The position numbers were made by a program, and so were the translations under genes. Positions 62,271 through 64,000 of a stretch of 64,000 nucleotides of DNA are shown one piece after another (position 1 is the stretch's first letter; each line of letters starts with the position of its first letter). Below the pieces are notes generated by a model. That model was not told where the DNA came from. It did no database searches and saw only the letters and a program-made list of their open reading frames with translations. This stretch comes from Bradyrhizobium agreste (GTDB taxonomy: Bacteria > Pseudomonadota > Alphaproteobacteria > Rhizobiales > Xanthobacteraceae), in NCBI RefSeq assembly GCF_016031625.1, contig NZ_JACCHP010000028.1, positions 1 through 64,000 of the forward strand, given 5' to 3'.

Positions 62271-62282
62271 AGGCTGCCAGCC

Positions 62283-64000
62283 ATGATCTCAAAGTTCTTC
62301 ATCGAGCGGCCGGTCCTCTCGAACGTCATCGCGCTCCTGATGATCCTGATCGGCGGCGTCGCGCTGTTCAACCTCGCCATCGCGCAATACCCCGACGTGG
62401 TGCCGCCGACCGTGCAGGTCACCACGCGCTATCCGGGCGCCAGCGCCAAGACCGTGATCGACACCGTGGCGCTGCCGATCGAGCAGCAGGTCAACGGCGT
62501 CGAGGACATGCTGTACATGCAATCCTACAGCGGCTCCGATGGCACCTACACGCTGACCGTCACCTTCAAGATCGGCACCGACCTCAACTTCGCGCAGGTG
62601 CTGGTGCAGAACCGCGTCTCCAGCGCATTGTCGCAATTGCCGCAGGCGGTGCAGAACCAGGGCGTCACCGTGCAGAAGCGGTCGACCTCGATCCTGTTGT
62701 TCGTGACGCTGACCTCGCCGGATGCGAGATACGACAGCCTCTACTTGAGCAACTACGCCACCATCAACATCCGCGACGAGCTCTCCCGCCTGCCGGGCGT
62801 CGGCAACGTCACCGTGTTCGGCGCCGGCCAGTACTCGATGCGGATCTGGCTTGATCCCAACAAGCTGCAGGTGCGCGGCCTGGTGCCGCAGGACGTCATC
62901 AACGCAATTCAGCAGCAGAGCCAGCAGGTCTCAGCCGGCCAGGTCGGCGCGCCGCCAACGCCGCCGGGACAGGCGTTCCAGTACACGCTGAACGTCAACG
63001 GACGGCTCGACGACGCCGGCCAGTTCGAGAACATCATCGTCAAGACGGGATCGAGCGGCGACGTCACGCGGGTGCGCGACGTCGGCTGGGTCGAGCTCGG
63101 CGCGCAGACCTACAGCCAGATCTTCTCGCTCAACAAGCAGCCGGCGGTCGGCATCGGCGTGTTCCAGTCGCCGGGCGCCAACGCGCTCCAGGTCGAACAG
63201 GCCGTCGAGAAGAAGATGGCGGAGCTCGCCAAGCGCTTCCCCGAAGGCATCAAGTACGACACGCCGTTCGACACCACCAAGTTCGTCGAAGCCTCGGTGC
63301 ACGAGGTCTACATGACCCTGATCGAGGCCGGCCTCTTGGTGCTGGTCGTCATCCTGGTCTTCCTGCAGGACTGGCGCGCGATGCTGGTGCCGGCGACGAC
63401 CGTGCCTGTCACCATCATCGGCGCCTTCGCGGCCATGGCGGCACTCGGCTTCACCATCAACATGTCGACGCTGTTTGCGATCGTGCTCGCGATCGGCATC
63501 GTTGTCGACGACGCCATCGTCGTGGTCGAGGGCGCCGCGCACAATATCGAGCAAGGCATGAACGGCCACGACGCCGCGATCCGCGCGATGGATCAGCTGT
63601 TCGCGCCGATCGTCGGCATCACGCTGGTGCTGATCTCGGTGTTCCTGCCGGCTTCGTTCCTCGCCGGACTGACCGGGCGCATCTATTCGCAATTCGCGCT
63701 GGTGATCGCCGCGACCGCGCTGCTCTCCGCCATCAACGCCGCGACCTTGAAGCCGACGCAATGCGCGCTGTGGCTGCGGCCGGCGGTGCCGCCGGAGCAG
63801 CGCAATTTCTTCTATCGCGGGTTCAACGCGGTCTACAACCGCGTCGAGCGCGGCTACACCAGGCTGATCACGTTTCTGGTCAAGCACGCCACCATCTCGG
63901 TCGCGTTCGCCCTGCTGGTCATCGCAGCCAGCGGCTATGGCCTGTCGCGGGTGCCGACCGGCTTCCTGCCGATCGAGGACCAGGGCTATCTGATCGCCGC
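62283..64000 (+). CDS. RND multidrug efflux permease (HAE1), cut off at the window end
   Basis: The first 572 residues. MISKFFIERPVLSNVIALLM starts the first membrane helix. The proton-relay Asp pair is in IGIVVDDAIVVVE (TM4). The TLxPxLCA motif of the family reads TLKPTQCALWL. It exports hydrophobic compounds, with the adaptor upstream. No outer-membrane factor gene is inside the window. Confidence 0.95.
   Translation, partial: MISKFFIERPVLSNVIALLMILIGGVALFNLAIAQYPDVVPPTVQVTTRYPGASAKTVIDTVALPIEQQVNGVEDMLYMQSYSGSDGTYTLTVTFKIGTDLNFAQVLVQNRVSSALSQLPQAVQNQGVTVQKRSTSILLFVTLTSPDARYDSLYLSNYATINIRDELSRLPGVGNVTVFGAGQYSMRIWLDPNKLQVRGLVPQDVINAIQQQSQQVSAGQVGAPPTPPGQAFQYTLNVNGRLDDAGQFENIIVKTGSSGDVTRVRDVGWVELGAQTYSQIFSLNKQPAVGIGVFQSPGANALQVEQAVEKKMAELAKRFPEGIKYDTPFDTTKFVEASVHEVYMTLIEAGLLVLVVILVFLQDWRAMLVPATTVPVTIIGAFAAMAALGFTINMSTLFAIVLAIGIVVDDAIVVVEGAAHNIEQGMNGHDAAIRAMDQLFAPIVGITLVLISVFLPASFLAGLTGRIYSQFALVIAATALLSAINAATLKPTQCALWLRPAVPPEQRNFFYRGFNAVYNRVERGYTRLITFLVKHATISVAFALLVIAASGYGLSRVPTGFLPIEDQGYLIA

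Noticed and set aside
1-64000. CRISPR arrays, tRNA and rRNA genes
   Set aside because: No regularly spaced short repeats, tRNA-like TTCGA arms in cloverleaf context or rRNA sequence were recognised by eye.

Overview
The window looks like chromosomal DNA from a Bradyrhizobium-type alphaproteobacterium (order Hyphomicrobiales). The evidence is high GC, Irr-type iron boxes at bacterioferritin genes, a CtrA box, an intracellular PHB depolymerase, DUF6429/DUF2277/GlsB small proteins, and many intergenic palindromic repeats of the kind common in that genus. I see no rRNA, tRNA, CRISPR array, integrase or insertion sequence. The only transposase-like gene is a REP-associated one.

Layout. 0-10 kb: the 3' part of a Mug-type uracil-DNA glycosylase, small exported proteins, RidA, a J-domain protein, an SDR, a stand-alone FlbD-like DNA-binding protein under a CtrA box, a collagen-like protein, hydrolases and a PPOX flavoprotein. 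9.6-10.6 kb: bacterioferritin and its ferredoxin, each under an Irr box. 10.6-24 kb: mostly housekeeping (lytic transglycosylase, EttA, L,D-transpeptidase, two rhodanese proteins, a MoxR/VWA pair), then about 1 kb of gene-free repeat DNA leading into a REP-associated tyrosine transposase flanked by its likely REP palindromes. 24.8-33.7 kb: metabolic genes (GMC oxidoreductase, SMP-30, AraC, mandelate-racemase family, GST) ending in phaZ.

33.7-49.6 kb is the most unusual stretch. Intact phaZ (+) and an intact SAM/cyclase/ATPase/TPR gene (-) converge on it. Inside lie two extra copies of the phaZ 3' end and one extra copy of the cyclase 3' end. They divide two cargo blocks. Block A holds an NmrA/TetR pair with twin operators and a catabolic locus: XRE-cupin regulator, aldehyde dehydrogenase, orphan ABC binding protein and autotransporter GDSL esterase, divergent from a CoA-transferase/HMG-CoA-lyase pair. 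Block B holds a diguanylate cyclase, a PilZ glycan synthase and a HlyD-type partner, which looks like a c-di-GMP-controlled exopolysaccharide module. The spot appears to be a recombination hotspot between phaZ and the cyclase.

53-64 kb: a membrane protein, an AraC regulator divergent from a cupin and a flavin monooxygenase, an epimerase, a frameshifted alpha/beta hydrolase, and an RND efflux adaptor plus permease cut off by the window end.
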